Assembly (NCBI GenBank): GCA_964237235.1
Contig: CAXSGY010000021.1
Coordinates: forward strand, 28,589 to 92,588
Direction of reading: 5' to 3'
Source: GCA-002050365 sp964237235
GTDB taxonomy: Bacteria > Acidobacteriota > Blastocatellia > Pyrinomonadales > Pyrinomonadaceae
Length of the DNA stretch: 64,000 bases
The notes beneath the pieces were generated by a model, which ran no database searches, was not told where the DNA came from, and worked only from the letters and a program-made list of their open reading frames with translations. How positions within the stretch are numbered: position 1 is the stretch's first letter; each line of letters opens with the position of its first letter. The translations under genes and the position numbers were made by a program. This document shows, piece by piece, positions 34,554-42,854 of the stretch.

Positions 34554-35335
34554 TGTCGAAGCCAATTATTCATTTCGCGCACGCCAACGGTTTTCCCGCC
34601 AAAACCTACACGAAACTTTTTTCGTCGCTCGCGGACGATTTTGAAATAAATTTTCTCGAAAAACACGCGCACAATCCGCTTTTTCCCGTCACCGACAACT
34701 GGGCGCGTCTGCGCGACGAACTCAGACAGGAAATCGAAAATCGTTACACGGAAAAAATCATCGGCATCGGACATTCGCTCGGCGGCGTGCTGCATTTGCT
34801 CGTCGCCGCCGAACGACCAGAGCTTTACGAACGAATCGTTTTGCTCGACGCGCCGATCATCAGCCGTCTGAGCAGCTTCGGCATAAAGATTCTGAAATTG
34901 ACGAAACAGATGGAGAAATTGCCGCTCGTCAAAACCACTCGATTCCGCCGCTCGCTCTGGCAATCCAAAAATGAAGCGTTCGAGCATTTTAAGAAAAAAG
35001 AAAAATTCGAAAATTTTGACGAAGATGTTTTGCGCGATTACGTCGAACACGGCACGGTCGAAACGGAAAAAGGCTTTGAATTGAATTTCAGCCAGAACGT
35101 CGAAGCGAAAATTTATCAAACGCTGCCGCATAATCTGCCGAATCTGCGCGGTCGGCTCAAAATTCCAATCGCATATATCGGCGGCACCGACTCGTCGGAA
35201 GCGAAAATGGCGCGGCTCGCGTTTATGCGAAAACATTTTCCGATTGATTTTCGTTTCGTCGAAGGCTCGCATCTTTTTCCGTTTGAAAAACCCCGAAAAA
35301 CGGCGGAAATTATCAAAGAAATTCTTAAATCTTAG
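34553..35335 (+). CDS. Alpha/beta hydrolase
   Basis: A 260-residue serine hydrolase. Nucleophile elbow GIGHSLGG with Ser75; oxyanion region HFAHANGFPAKTY near the N-terminus; probable catalytic His in EGSHLFPFEKP near residue 243; probable acid in AYIGGTDSSEA. Substrate unknown; the fold resembles MhpC-like esterases. The ATG at 34553 overlaps the GNAT stop by one base, so translation is coupled, and I prefer it to the upstream in-frame start inside the GNAT gene. It is the last gene of the dehydrogenase-GNAT-hydrolase operon; a REPIN-like element begins immediately after its stop. Confidence 0.82.
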   Translation: MSKPIIHFAHANGFPAKTYTKLFSSLADDFEINFLEKHAHNPLFPVTDNWARLRDELRQEIENRYTEKIIGIGHSLGGVLHLLVAAERPELYERIVLLDAPIISRLSSFGIKILKLTKQMEKLPLVKTTRFRRSLWQSKNEAFEHFKKKEKFENFDEDVLRDYVEHGTVETEKGFELNFSQNVEAKIYQTLPHNLPNLRGRLKIPIAYIGGTDSSEAKMARLAFMRKHFPIDFRFVEGSHLFPFEKPRKTAEIIKEILKS

Positions 35336-35336
35336 A

Positions 35337-35468
35337 TGGAGCGTGGAATCAATCCTCGTCCGCCAACGAAGCGCGAAAGCGCGAGACGCGACCGTTATAA
35401 ACGAGTCGTGCAATTCTAATCAAACAACATCGCTTGCACTCGTTGGCGGACGAGCCGTCCGCGCTCCG
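35337..35468. repeat. REPIN-like element, copy B
   Basis: A 132-bp homologue of 14846-14972 in the same orientation. The right-end palindrome GGCGGACGAGCCGTCCGC is intact; the left end has diverged (GGAGCGTGGAATCAATCC) but keeps CTCGTCCGCC. The inner stem is GTGCAA (35408-35413) / TTGCAC (35434-35439), different in sequence from copy A, while the loop core TAATCAAACAACATCGC is nearly identical. It sits 2 bp after the alpha/beta hydrolase stop. Confidence 0.8.
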
Positions 35469-35545
35469 ATTCGTTCAAATTGATTGATCAATACGTCAAT
35501 CTGGAAATAATTTTGTCAAAATGCGTTAAACAAATTAAAAAACTG

Positions 35546-35573
35546 TTGACAATCGTTTATAACTTAAGTTAAT
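35546..35573 (+). promoter_or_regulatory. Candidate promoter of the pil operon
   Basis: A perfect TTGACA (35546-35551) is followed 16 bases later by GTTAAT (4 of 6 matches to TATAAT). The surrounding DNA is AT-rich. It would start a leader of about 280 nt before pilM. The -10 match is weak, so this is tentative. Confidence 0.4.
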
Positions 35574-35586
35574 TTAATTAAGTGCT

Positions 35587-35853
35587 GACGCGACAAGCGT
35601 CGAATCCTATCGCCACCGAAATTGAAGTTTTCATCAAAACTGAAAAAGATAGAGAAAATTAAAAGCCTTCAGCAAAAAAACGATACAGGTATTTTGGCTC
35701 TGCAATCGGCTTAACTCATTCGAGAAGCGTCCTGCTTGAGCTGTCGTTCGACAAGGTGGCACAAAATCCTTCGTGGAAAGCCAAGAACCTGTTATCGTCC
35801 CTGCAAATGAACACTACAAAATTTAGCGATTGGCAAAAACAAAAGCCTAAAGG
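35587..35853 (+). other. 5' leader of the pil operon with several potential hairpins
   Basis: No long frame is open here. Possible helices in order: GACGC/GCGTC (35587-35601); CTATC/GATAG enclosing AGTTTT/AAAACT (35606-35653); GCTT..CTC/GAG..AAGC near 35710-35730; CTT..GTCG/CGAC..AAG near 35740-35757; and GGC..TCC/GGA..GCC near 35758-35784. The leader ends in the pilM ribosome site AAAGGAG (about 35848-35854). A 23-codon frame (35807-35878) overlaps the pilM start and could be a leader peptide. The sequence does not match the c-di-GMP riboswitch consensus I know, so any sensing role is speculation. Confidence 0.35.
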
Positions 35854-35864
35854 AGCGGATAAAA

Positions 35865-36926
35865 ATGTTATTCGGTAAAAAGAAAACGGTTGCCGGTTTA
35901 GATGTCGGTTCGAGTTCGATCAAAATGGTCGAGCTGGACGGCAAAATGAACAGCCTGAATTTGGTCGGGCTGGGATTTGAAAATTTGCCCGACGACACAA
36001 TCGTTGACGGTCAAATTATGGAGTTGAACGTTGTTTCAAGCGTCATTCAAAGCATCTGCGCGAATCATCAGATGACGGCTCAACAGGTCGTGACCGGCGT
36101 AAGCGGACATTCGGTCATCATCAAAAATATCGTTCTGCCGCCGATGAGCCGCGAAGAACTCGAAGAATCTATTGACTGGCACGCCGAAGAACATATTCCA
36201 TACGATTTGGCGGATGTCAGCCTCGATTATCAGGTCACATCGGAAACCGCCGAAGCAACGACCGTTTTGATCGCGGCTTGTAAACGCGAAAGAATTGACA
36301 ATATGAAGCAGGCGGTGCAGCTTGCCGGAAAACAGCCGGTCGTCATTGACGTTGATACGTTCGCTTTGCAGAACTGTTACGAGGTCAATTATCAGCCGGA
36401 CAATTCGCAGGTCGTCGCGCTTCTGAACATCGGCGCGTCAACGATGAACGTCAATATCGTGCAGGGCAACCGCTCGCTTTTCACGCGCGACATCACGGTC
36501 GGCGGCAGTCAGTTCACCGACGTTTTGCAGCGCAGTCTGGGCATCAGCTATCAGCAAGCCGAAGCCGTCAAACGCGGCGTGATGGACGCGGCGGAAGGCG
36601 TGGAAGAAAAATCTATCGAGCCGTTAATCAATGACGTAACGGAAATCGTGGCGATGGAAATTCAAAAGACGTTCGATTTTTACCGCGCGACCACCGAAGA
36701 ATCGGAAGTCGTCGTGCAGAAGGTTTTGATTTCCGGCGGCGGCTCGAAGCTCGCGGGATTAGCGCAGGAACTTTCCAAACGCCTCGAATTGCCGGTCGAA
36801 GTGCTTGACCCGTTTCGCAATATCAAAGTAGATACGCGCAAATTCGACCCGGATTATTTAAGTGAAATTATGCCCGAAATGGCGGTCGCCGTGGGATTGG
36901 CGGTGAGAGGAGTTGAATTGAGATGA
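35865..36926 (+). CDS. pilM: Type IV pilus assembly protein PilM
   Basis: A 353-residue actin-like ATPase forming the cytoplasmic ring of the type IVa pilus alignment complex. The phosphate-1 loop is KTVAGLDVGSSSIKMVEL (residues 6-23); SIDWHAEEHIPYDLADVSLDYQV is a family hallmark; a second nucleotide loop is LLNIGASTMNVNIV; and ISGGGSKLAGLAQELSKRL is the adenosine motif. A strong AAAGGAG ribosome site lies 10 bases upstream. It opens the pilMNOPQ order; its stop overlaps pilN by 4 bp. Confidence 0.95.
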   Translation: MLFGKKKTVAGLDVGSSSIKMVELDGKMNSLNLVGLGFENLPDDTIVDGQIMELNVVSSVIQSICANHQMTAQQVVTGVSGHSVIIKNIVLPPMSREELEESIDWHAEEHIPYDLADVSLDYQVTSETAEATTVLIAACKRERIDNMKQAVQLAGKQPVVIDVDTFALQNCYEVNYQPDNSQVVALLNIGASTMNVNIVQGNRSLFTRDITVGGSQFTDVLQRSLGISYQQAEAVKRGVMDAAEGVEEKSIEPLINDVTEIVAMEIQKTFDFYRATTEESEVVVQKVLISGGGSKLAGLAQELSKRLELPVEVLDPFRNIKVDTRKFDPDYLSEIMPEMAVAVGLAVRGVELR

Positions 36927-37720
36927 TTAAGATAAATCTTTTAGATTCAGTAACCGAGCGACAAGCCGGCGCGGTCGTCGTCGTCGAGCGCAAATTAGGC
37001 AGCGCGGCTTCGCGTTTGATCGTAATGGCTGTATCGGTCGCCGTTTTAACGATGGCGGTCATCGGCTGGGATGTGATCAGCACGCAGATGGCGAAGACGC
37101 AAGCCGAAAACGAACTCGCCGAACAAAAGCGCGTCGAAGCCGAGCTGGAAACGGTCAGCAAGGAAATGAAGGATTTGGAAACGAAAATCCAGAACATAGA
37201 CACCAGAATCGCGGCGATCAAAAAACTGCGCGATTCGCAAGCCGGACCTTCCGCCGTTTTAGAAGCGATGCGCGAAAGAATTGCGATGGTGCCGGGACTC
37301 TATTTGGAAAGCATCGAGCAGACGAACGACCAGTTGACGGTCAAAGGCAATTCGCCCGACGAATCGGCGGTGACGCAATTCGGTCGCAGTCTGGAATTTT
37401 CCGGCGGTTTGTTCTCGAATCTGAACATCGAAACGCAGCGCAAGGAAAAACCGAATCAACCCGCGCCGCCGACGACGAACGGTGCGGAAGCTCCGCCGAA
37501 ACAGGAAATCGTCGGTTTCTCGATCAAGTGCGCCTATACGCCTTCCAAAGCGAAAAACTCGCAGAGTATGGCGACGACCGCTTCAAGCGTCGCGCCGCCA
37601 GCGACGCAGCAGTCGCAAACACCGGCGAAGACGATTCAGGAAGCCGTCAAACAGCAGTTGCCGAAACAGCAAACAACGCAGTCGGACGGCGCAACGCCGC
37701 CGCAGGTCGCCAAAAACTAA
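36923..37720 (+). CDS. pilN: Type IV pilus assembly protein PilN
   Basis: A 265-residue bitopic inner-membrane protein. The short N-terminal peptide MIKINLLDS is the conserved PilM-binding motif (INLL). A TM helix at about residues 32-50 is followed by a periplasmic coiled coil (KTQAENELAEQKRVEAELETVSK) and a ferredoxin-like domain around residues 100-165. The C-terminal 90 residues form an unusual Pro/Gln/Ala-rich tail absent from standard PilN. It overlaps pilM by 4 bp and works with PilO. Confidence 0.92.
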   Translation: MIKINLLDSVTERQAGAVVVVERKLGSAASRLIVMAVSVAVLTMAVIGWDVISTQMAKTQAENELAEQKRVEAELETVSKEMKDLETKIQNIDTRIAAIKKLRDSQAGPSAVLEAMRERIAMVPGLYLESIEQTNDQLTVKGNSPDESAVTQFGRSLEFSGGLFSNLNIETQRKEKPNQPAPPTTNGAEAPPKQEIVGFSIKCAYTPSKAKNSQSMATTASSVAPPATQQSQTPAKTIQEAVKQQLPKQQTTQSDGATPPQVAKN

Positions 37721-37778
37721 CAATTTTAGGATTTAGTTTTAACGCATAAAAAAGCTAAAAAAAGAAAAGGAAATCGAA

Positions 37779-38465
37779 ATGTTAGAAAAATTTAAAGCCC
37801 AACCTTGGCATATTCAATTAGTCGTTTTAGTCGGCATCGGGTCTTTGCTATATCTCGGAGTCTGGTATTTTTTCACGAGCGAAACACGCGACGAAGTAGC
37901 GGCTCTCAACGAACAGATTTCAGCGTTGACCGCTAAAAACGAAGCGGCGAAGGTCGCCACGCAGCGCATCAACGAATTTCGCTCGCTGTATGCCAGCAAA
38001 TCCGCGGAATATGACGAATTGAAAGTTCTGCTTCCCGAAGAGCGCGAAATTACGAATGTTCTGCAAGGCTTGCAGGATACGGCGGGTGAAAGCCGCCTGA
38101 TCGTCAGCCGGTTCAGCCCGCGCGACGACGTGATGCAGGATTCGATGATGGCGAAACCGGTCGAAATCGAAGTGGACAGCAATTTCAACAATCTGCGGGC
38201 ATTTTTCGACAAAATGGCGAAGCTCCAGCGCATCGTTTCGATCAGCGATTTCAAATTGAACCAGCTTGATAAACAATCGGCTGACCGCACGCTGCACGCG
38301 CAATTTTTGTTGACGGCTTATTACGCCGCGCCGGAAAATCTGGCGAACGCGAACGTGCCGCCGGGAACCGCCGTCGTGCCTGGTGCGCCCGTCGTTCCCG
38401 GCGCGGTCGCTCCGAACGGAACAACGCCGCCCGCCGCCGCGCCTGCCGCGCCAGTCGCCAAATAA
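37779..38465 (+). CDS. pilO: Type IV pilus assembly protein PilO
   Basis: A 228-residue bitopic protein: a short cytoplasmic start (FKAQPWHIQ), a TM helix at about residues 11-29, a coiled coil (ALNEQISALTAKNEAAKVATQRI) and a periplasmic ferredoxin-like domain ending about residue 190. The domain contains LPEEREITNVLQGLQDTAGESRL, a PilO hallmark. The tail is Ala/Pro/Val-rich, like the PilN tail. A TM-anchored PilN-PilO heterodimer is expected. AAGGAAAT precedes the ATG. Confidence 0.92.
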   Translation: MLEKFKAQPWHIQLVVLVGIGSLLYLGVWYFFTSETRDEVAALNEQISALTAKNEAAKVATQRINEFRSLYASKSAEYDELKVLLPEEREITNVLQGLQDTAGESRLIVSRFSPRDDVMQDSMMAKPVEIEVDSNFNNLRAFFDKMAKLQRIVSISDFKLNQLDKQSADRTLHAQFLLTAYYAAPENLANANVPPGTAVVPGAPVVPGAVAPNGTTPPAAAPAAPVAK

Positions 38466-38511
38466 AGTTTATTGAAATAGATAAGAAAATTTTTTGTTCG
38501 AGAGAAAAGTT

Positions 38512-39351
38512 ATGATGAACAATTTGAAAAAGACGAAAATCAAACGCTTTCTTAGCCTGGGTTTAGCCTGTGCCGGATTTGTTTTGGTCGGCGGAAGTTT
38601 CACCCACGCGAACGCTCAAACTTCGCGCGATCCGTTTCAACTGCCCGAATATATGAGACCGCGCAACACGAATCCGAATCCGAATCCGAGTCCGAATGCC
38701 GGTCGAGGCAAGGGAAATGCGGTGAATCCGAACGGTCCCGCGCCGATTGGGGTCGTCACCGCGCCGCCCATCGAACAGCGCATCAATTATTACAAAAGCA
38801 TCCGCGAATCGGCGGCGGCAAACGGATTGGAGTTGCCCAAAGTGACCAGCGTTTTGACGCTCGACGAACTTTCGGTGATCGGAATTTTTCGCACGCCGCG
38901 CGGTTACGCCGCGATGGTCGAAGCCAAGCCAATCAATCTTTCCTACACGATTTATCCGGGCGAAAAGTTTTTCGACGGTCAGCTCGTTGCGATTGAAGAC
39001 AACCGTCTGGTTTTCCGCAAGGTGACGAAAACGAGCAACAACAAATTTACGTCGTCGGTCGAAAACAAAACTCTGCGTCAATACACGGTCGAGCAGGAAG
39101 TAAACGGCACCGCGCCGAATCAGCCCGCCGCGCCGCCCGTGCGAACCGAAGAACAATCGAACACGGTCGTCGCACCGGCGAACAACGCGCCGAAGGTTTC
39201 CAACGCGCCGTCAATGATCGTTTCGCCGCTCGACGAAATGAATCGCCAGCCAATCGAAATGCCCGCGAAAACGGCGAAGGAAAAAGACACCAAAAAAGGT
39301 AAAAAGCCCGTGAAGGTCGCCAATAACAAAAAAGACGACAATCAGAAATAA
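38512..39351 (+). CDS. pilP: Type IV pilus protein PilP-like
   Basis: A 280-residue exported protein linking PilN/PilO to the secretin. A signal peptide is visible (FLSLGLACAGFVLVGGSFTHANA); unlike classical PilP, no lipobox is clear because the Cys is within the hydrophobic core. The beta-domain contains LDELSVIGIFRTPRGYAAMVEAKPINLSYTIYPGEKFFDGQLVAIED, matching the PilP homology region that binds PilQ N0. The Asn/Pro repeat near residue 60 and a Lys-rich C-terminus are unstructured. I chose the ATG at 38512 (another follows at 38515); an in-frame TTG at 38494 is less likely. Position in the operon supports the call. Confidence 0.8.
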   Translation: MMNNLKKTKIKRFLSLGLACAGFVLVGGSFTHANAQTSRDPFQLPEYMRPRNTNPNPNPSPNAGRGKGNAVNPNGPAPIGVVTAPPIEQRINYYKSIRESAAANGLELPKVTSVLTLDELSVIGIFRTPRGYAAMVEAKPINLSYTIYPGEKFFDGQLVAIEDNRLVFRKVTKTSNNKFTSSVENKTLRQYTVEQEVNGTAPNQPAAPPVRTEEQSNTVVAPANNAPKVSNAPSMIVSPLDEMNRQPIEMPAKTAKEKDTKKGKKPVKVANNKKDDNQK

Positions 39352-39367
39352 AAAATTATCAAGGTCG

Positions 39368-39392
39368 GAGCGAAAACCCTTTTCGCTCTTTT
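39368..39392 (+). terminator. Possible terminator after pilP
   Basis: GAGCGAAAA (39368-39376) pairs with TTTTCGCTC (39380-39388) around a 3-base loop and is followed by only four T. It could attenuate readthrough into pilQ, which has its own strong ribosome site. Confidence 0.5.
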
Positions 39393-39432
39393 GCAAACAT
39401 CTTTTCGCGCCGTTCAAACGGTCAGTCGAAAT

Positions 39433-39465
39433 AAAAAAAGCGCGGCGATTTCCCGCAAGCCGCGC
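39433..39465 (-). terminator. Minus-strand intrinsic terminator in the pilP-pilQ gap
   Basis: GCGCGGC (39440-39446) pairs with GCCGCGC (39459-39465); on the minus strand the stem is followed by seven T. All genes nearby are on the plus strand, so it would only stop antisense transcription, or the hairpin acts instead in the pilQ leader on the plus strand. Confidence 0.5.
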
Positions 39466-39543
39466 GGTTCATTCAACTAAAATTTTCAAAATAAAACGTC
39501 TCTCTGTAATTTTTCAGAAAGATAAATTTCTAACGGAGGAAAC

Positions 39544-41280
39544 ATGGATTCTCTTCAAAAATTAAGCGGTTTCGGCAAACGCGCCGTCTTTGCTTTAATG
39601 ATTATCAGTTCTTTTGCCGTCGCGCTGGCGGCGCAGACCGTCGCGCCGACGCAGCAGGGCAAACGCTTCGGCGATCCGGGTTTCGTCGGCGAGCCGATCA
39701 ATTTGAACGTCGTCAACGCCGACATTCGGGATATTCTGAATTACATCACCGAACAATACGGAATTAATTTCGTGATTGATAAATCGGTTAAATCAGTGCC
39801 GGTGACGATCAACGTCAGCAACGTTCCCTGGAACATCGCGCTCGAATCGGTTCTGCAGTCGCAGGAACTCGGCGTACAGGCGAACGGTCCGATTCTTCGC
39901 ATCGCCGAGCAGAAAACGCTTGCCGACGAACAAGCCGTCGCTCAGAAAATCCGCGATAATCAGCTCGATACTTCGATGCTTTATACGGAATTTATTCGTC
40001 TTAATTATGCGCGCGCGTCCGGCACTTTAGGCAGCACGGCGGGTGGCGCGGGACAATTTACGGCGGGTGTTACCAGCGGCAGCTCGAACGCGGGCAGCAC
40101 CAGCAATGCAAGCGGCGACGATCAGGGAATTTTGGGCATCGTCAAACGCCGTCTCTCGCGCCGCGGGGCGGTCGAAGTTGACGGACGCAGCAACACTTTA
40201 ATTATCACCGACGTGCGCGAAAATATAGACGCGATTCGCCAGCTCGTCACTCTGCTCGACCAGCCCGAACCGCAAGTCGAAATCGAGGCGCGCATCGTCG
40301 TCGCCACGCGCAACTTCAGCCGCGATCTGGGCGTTCAGTTGGCTGCGCTCGTTCTGAGCAACGGTCGCGGCGGTTCGTTTTCAACTTTACCCGGTTCACA
40401 GACGACGGGCAGCACGACCGGCGGCAATACAACCGGTTTTGCGCCGGGCGGTATTCCGAACGGAATCGGACAACAACCGAACAACAGTCTGCTTTCTTCG
40501 ATTCCGAACACGGTCATCGGTTTGACGACCGGAATTTTCGGCTCGGCGCAGATCAGCGCATTGATTACCGCCGGTGAAGCGAAGGGTCAGGCGAAAACAA
40601 TCGCTACGCCGCGCATCACGACTTTGAATAATCGTCCGGCGCAAATCGAAAGCGGTTCGCAGATTCCGGTGACGACGATTCAGCCGGGCAGCAGCTCGGC
40701 AGGCGGCGGTGCGATTATTGCGACCACCGAATACGTTTCAGTTCCGCTTCGTCTGGCGGTGACACCGCAGATTACCGATGTCGGCACGATTCTTCTTAAC
40801 GTCGTCGCGGAAAACAGCGCGGCGGTCGCCAGCGGCGGAGCGGCTCCGGCGATTTCGACGCAGAGAATGCAGACGCAGGTGATGGTGCCGGACGGCGGCA
40901 CGACCGTCGTCGGCGGAGCTTTACTAGACAGCGAACGCGAAACGCAGGACCGCACGCCGGGGCTTTCGAGAGTTCCCGTGTTCGGCAATTTGTTCAAACG
41001 CAAAGGCGTTTTCCGCGATTCGACCGAGCTTTTGTTCTTTATCACGCCGCGCATTTTCCGTCCCGATTTTGAAGGCAACATCACGTCCGGCAAAGTCAGC
41101 AACGAAACGCGCACGACGACGATTCTGCAGCCCGTTCCGCTCGGCAATCCGCCGACGAACTCGACCGATCCGGCGCAGAACGTGCAACCGGCGGTGCAGA
41201 ATCAGCAAAACTTACAAAACCCGAACGTTCCGCTCAATCAGGTTGTGACGACGCAGCCCGCAACTCCGAGTAAACCGTAA
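39544..41280 (+). CDS. pilQ: Type IV pilus secretin PilQ
   Basis: A 578-residue outer-membrane secretin. After a signal peptide (FALMIISSFAVALAAQ), an STN/N0-type domain starts with NLNVVNADIRDILNYITEQYGINFVID. An N1-like domain follows, with a Gly/Ser-rich insert and VDGRSNTLIITDVRENIDAIRQLV. The secretin barrel runs from VEIEARIVVATRNFSRDLGVQ to VPVFGNLFKRKGVFRDSTELLFFITPRIF. Peptidoglycan-binding AMIN domains, present in proteobacterial PilQ, are missing. The C-terminal 55 residues are Pro/Gln/Asn-rich. The ribosome site ACGGAGGAAA is strong. Confidence 0.94.
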   Translation: MDSLQKLSGFGKRAVFALMIISSFAVALAAQTVAPTQQGKRFGDPGFVGEPINLNVVNADIRDILNYITEQYGINFVIDKSVKSVPVTINVSNVPWNIALESVLQSQELGVQANGPILRIAEQKTLADEQAVAQKIRDNQLDTSMLYTEFIRLNYARASGTLGSTAGGAGQFTAGVTSGSSNAGSTSNASGDDQGILGIVKRRLSRRGAVEVDGRSNTLIITDVRENIDAIRQLVTLLDQPEPQVEIEARIVVATRNFSRDLGVQLAALVLSNGRGGSFSTLPGSQTTGSTTGGNTTGFAPGGIPNGIGQQPNNSLLSSIPNTVIGLTTGIFGSAQISALITAGEAKGQAKTIATPRITTLNNRPAQIESGSQIPVTTIQPGSSSAGGGAIIATTEYVSVPLRLAVTPQITDVGTILLNVVAENSAAVASGGAAPAISTQRMQTQVMVPDGGTTVVGGALLDSERETQDRTPGLSRVPVFGNLFKRKGVFRDSTELLFFITPRIFRPDFEGNITSGKVSNETRTTTILQPVPLGNPPTNSTDPAQNVQPAVQNQQNLQNPNVPLNQVVTTQPATPSKP

Positions 41281-41646
41281 TTTACGAGTCCGACATCGAG
41301 AGTTTGCGCCCGGAAAACTTCAATCTCCAAAGCGCAAACTTTATAATGCCGCCGAACATTCGACGAAAATGTTCAGGTAGTATGACAAATCAGAACTAAG
41401 TTTCTTCCATTTTAAACCCCGTCAGATAAATTATTTGTCTGACGGGCATTTTTATCCGAATTAAAAACCGCTCAAAAAAACTTTTCCCGCTCGCAATCTT
41501 CAAAAATACCAGCCGCCGCTCTTCACTTTCGATAACTCGAACAAAAAAATTATGTAAAAACATTGTTTTTTATGAAACAACTTGGTTATTCAATATATTG
41601 TGATATAGAGAATTCTCCCGGACGGCAATTGCCGGCGGAAAATAAA
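41281..41646. other. Gap between pilQ and fimT: promoter-like site, hairpin and terminator
   Basis: A perfect TATAAT lies at 41342-41347 with only a weak -35 (TTCAAT). A 7-bp hairpin GAACATT/AATGTTC follows at 41354-41374, and a strong terminator at 41418-41451. A transcript of about 95 nt between these would be a small RNA candidate. Otherwise no gene is evident; an in-frame extension of the fimT frame to 41563 is not prepilin-like. Confidence 0.4.
41418..41451 (+). terminator. Rho-independent terminator downstream of pilQ
   Basis: CCCGTCAGATAAA pairs with TTTGTCTGACGGG with one mismatch or G-U, closing a short loop, followed by CATTTTTAT. It separates the pilMNOPQ unit from the minor pilin genes. 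Confidence 0.85.
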
Positions 41647-42252
41647 ATGTATAGCACAGAGAAAAACAGCAAAAATAAACAACAAAAAGGCTTCAGCGTG
41701 CCGGAGTTGGTGATAGTTCTGTTGATTATCGCAATTTTGGCGGTGCTGGCTTTGCCGCAGCTTATTGCGTCCCGACGCTTGATGCGTTTTTCGGGAATCC
41801 AGCGGCAAATCGTTTCAACACTGGTTGAAACCAGACAGGCGGCGATGGCGCAGCGCAAACCGATCACCTTTCAATATGACGATTCCGCCAAACGAATCAA
41901 CGTTTTCGGCGGCAGCTTCGGCGCGTTGGGCGACACGCGCAACGTCTTCGTCGAATTAACGGGCGCGGGCTTGGAAACCGACGAATTGGCTTACGGACGC
42001 GCGCCGAGCGCGACGACCGCCGCACTCGCCGACACTTCAAATTTTACGCCGTTGACCAACAACGCCGTCACGATAATTTTTCATTCCGACGGTTCGGTGA
42101 TTGACGCGACCAACACGCCGCAAAATAACGCGCTGTTTTTCTACGACGCGAATTTTCCGGACGAAATGGCGTTCGGCGTTTCGGTTCTCGGCGCGGGCGG
42201 ACGCGTAAAGATTTGGCATTACAGCGCGGGCATTCAACAATATGTGGAATAA
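41647..42252 (+). CDS. Minor pseudopilin, FimT/GspH-like
   Basis: A 201-residue type IV prepilin. The leader of 15 residues ends KQQKG, followed by the class III cleavage region FSVPELVIVLLIIAILAVLALPQ with Glu at +5; this decides the ATG at 41647 over an upstream in-frame ATG at 41563. The globular part (MRFSGIQRQIVSTLVETRQAAMAQRKPITF) is typical of GspH/FimT minor pilins, which help prime pilus assembly or bind DNA. Its end overlaps the next prepilin gene by 11 bp. Confidence 0.88.
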   Translation: MYSTEKNSKNKQQKGFSVPELVIVLLIIAILAVLALPQLIASRRLMRFSGIQRQIVSTLVETRQAAMAQRKPITFQYDDSAKRINVFGGSFGALGDTRNVFVELTGAGLETDELAYGRAPSATTAALADTSNFTPLTNNAVTIIFHSDGSVIDATNTPQNNALFFYDANFPDEMAFGVSVLGAGGRVKIWHYSAGIQQYVE

Positions 42253-42829
42253 AAAACAAGCGAACCGGAAAAATTCTGCGAACGGCGAAGCCGGTTTCAC
42301 TCTGGTGGAAGCGGTGATCGCCATTTTCATTTTGACTATCGCACTGGTCGGCACCGCCGCCGCCATCACTTACGCGCTCGAATTCGGAGCGATCAGCCGC
42401 AACGTGACGAACGCCAAATCTATGGTCGTCGCCTCGATTGAAGAAGTCGAAACTTTAAGAAATTCGCGCCGCCTCGATTTCCAGCAAATCGCCAACGTCG
42501 GCGCGGTCAATAACACCAATTCAAAAAATCTTTTCGACGGTTTCAGCGTCGGCTTCAAAGACGTTTCCAAAGAGCCGGGACCCGACGGCGTGAACGGAAC
42601 AAACGACGATTTAATGAACAAAGGCTTGGACGCGATTTTCGGAACGGCGGACGACTTTGAAGACGCGAATTTCGTTCGTCCGGGTTATCAGAGACAAATT
42701 TCAATCACAAATTTAAGCGATTCGCTCAAAAAGATCGAAGTAAAAATCAGATACGTCGGCAGCGGTAACAAAATGGGCGAAATTACCGGAGTCGGTTATT
42801 TGAACGACGAATTCCGCGTGACCAGATAA
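42242..42829 (+). CDS. Minor pilin, PilV-like
   Basis: A 195-residue prepilin. The leader is long (18 residues) and ends NGEAG, followed by FTLVEAVIAIFILTIALVGTAAA with Glu at +5. The downstream pattern NVTNAKSMVVASIEEVETLRNSRRLDF resembles PilV/PilI modification proteins. A DPDGVNGTNDD-like loop may bind calcium. It overlaps the FimT-like gene and precedes the PilX-like gene by 25 bp, consistent with a minor-pilin operon. Confidence 0.82.
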   Translation: MWNKKQANRKNSANGEAGFTLVEAVIAIFILTIALVGTAAAITYALEFGAISRNVTNAKSMVVASIEEVETLRNSRRLDFQQIANVGAVNNTNSKNLFDGFSVGFKDVSKEPGPDGVNGTNDDLMNKGLDAIFGTADDFEDANFVRPGYQRQISITNLSDSLKKIEVKIRYVGSGNKMGEITGVGYLNDEFRVTR

Positions 42830-42854
42830 ATTTTCCGGCAATCTAAAAATCAAA

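Noticed and set aside
35337..35468. Integron attC site
   Set aside because: Length and palindromic ends fit superficially, but the RYYYAAC and GTTRRRY core sites are not present in proper form (GTTGGCG breaks the pattern), and there is no integrase or cassette array.
35598..35614. tRNA-like T-arm (CGTCGAATCC) near the pil promoter
   Set aside because: No matching acceptor, D-arm or anticodon arm exists upstream; the segment instead pairs as GACGC/GCGTC.
35587..35853. c-di-GMP-I (GEMM) or c-di-GMP-II riboswitch upstream of pilM
   Set aside because: The conserved core patterns of these riboswitches, including the tetraloop-receptor parts, are not present in the leader.
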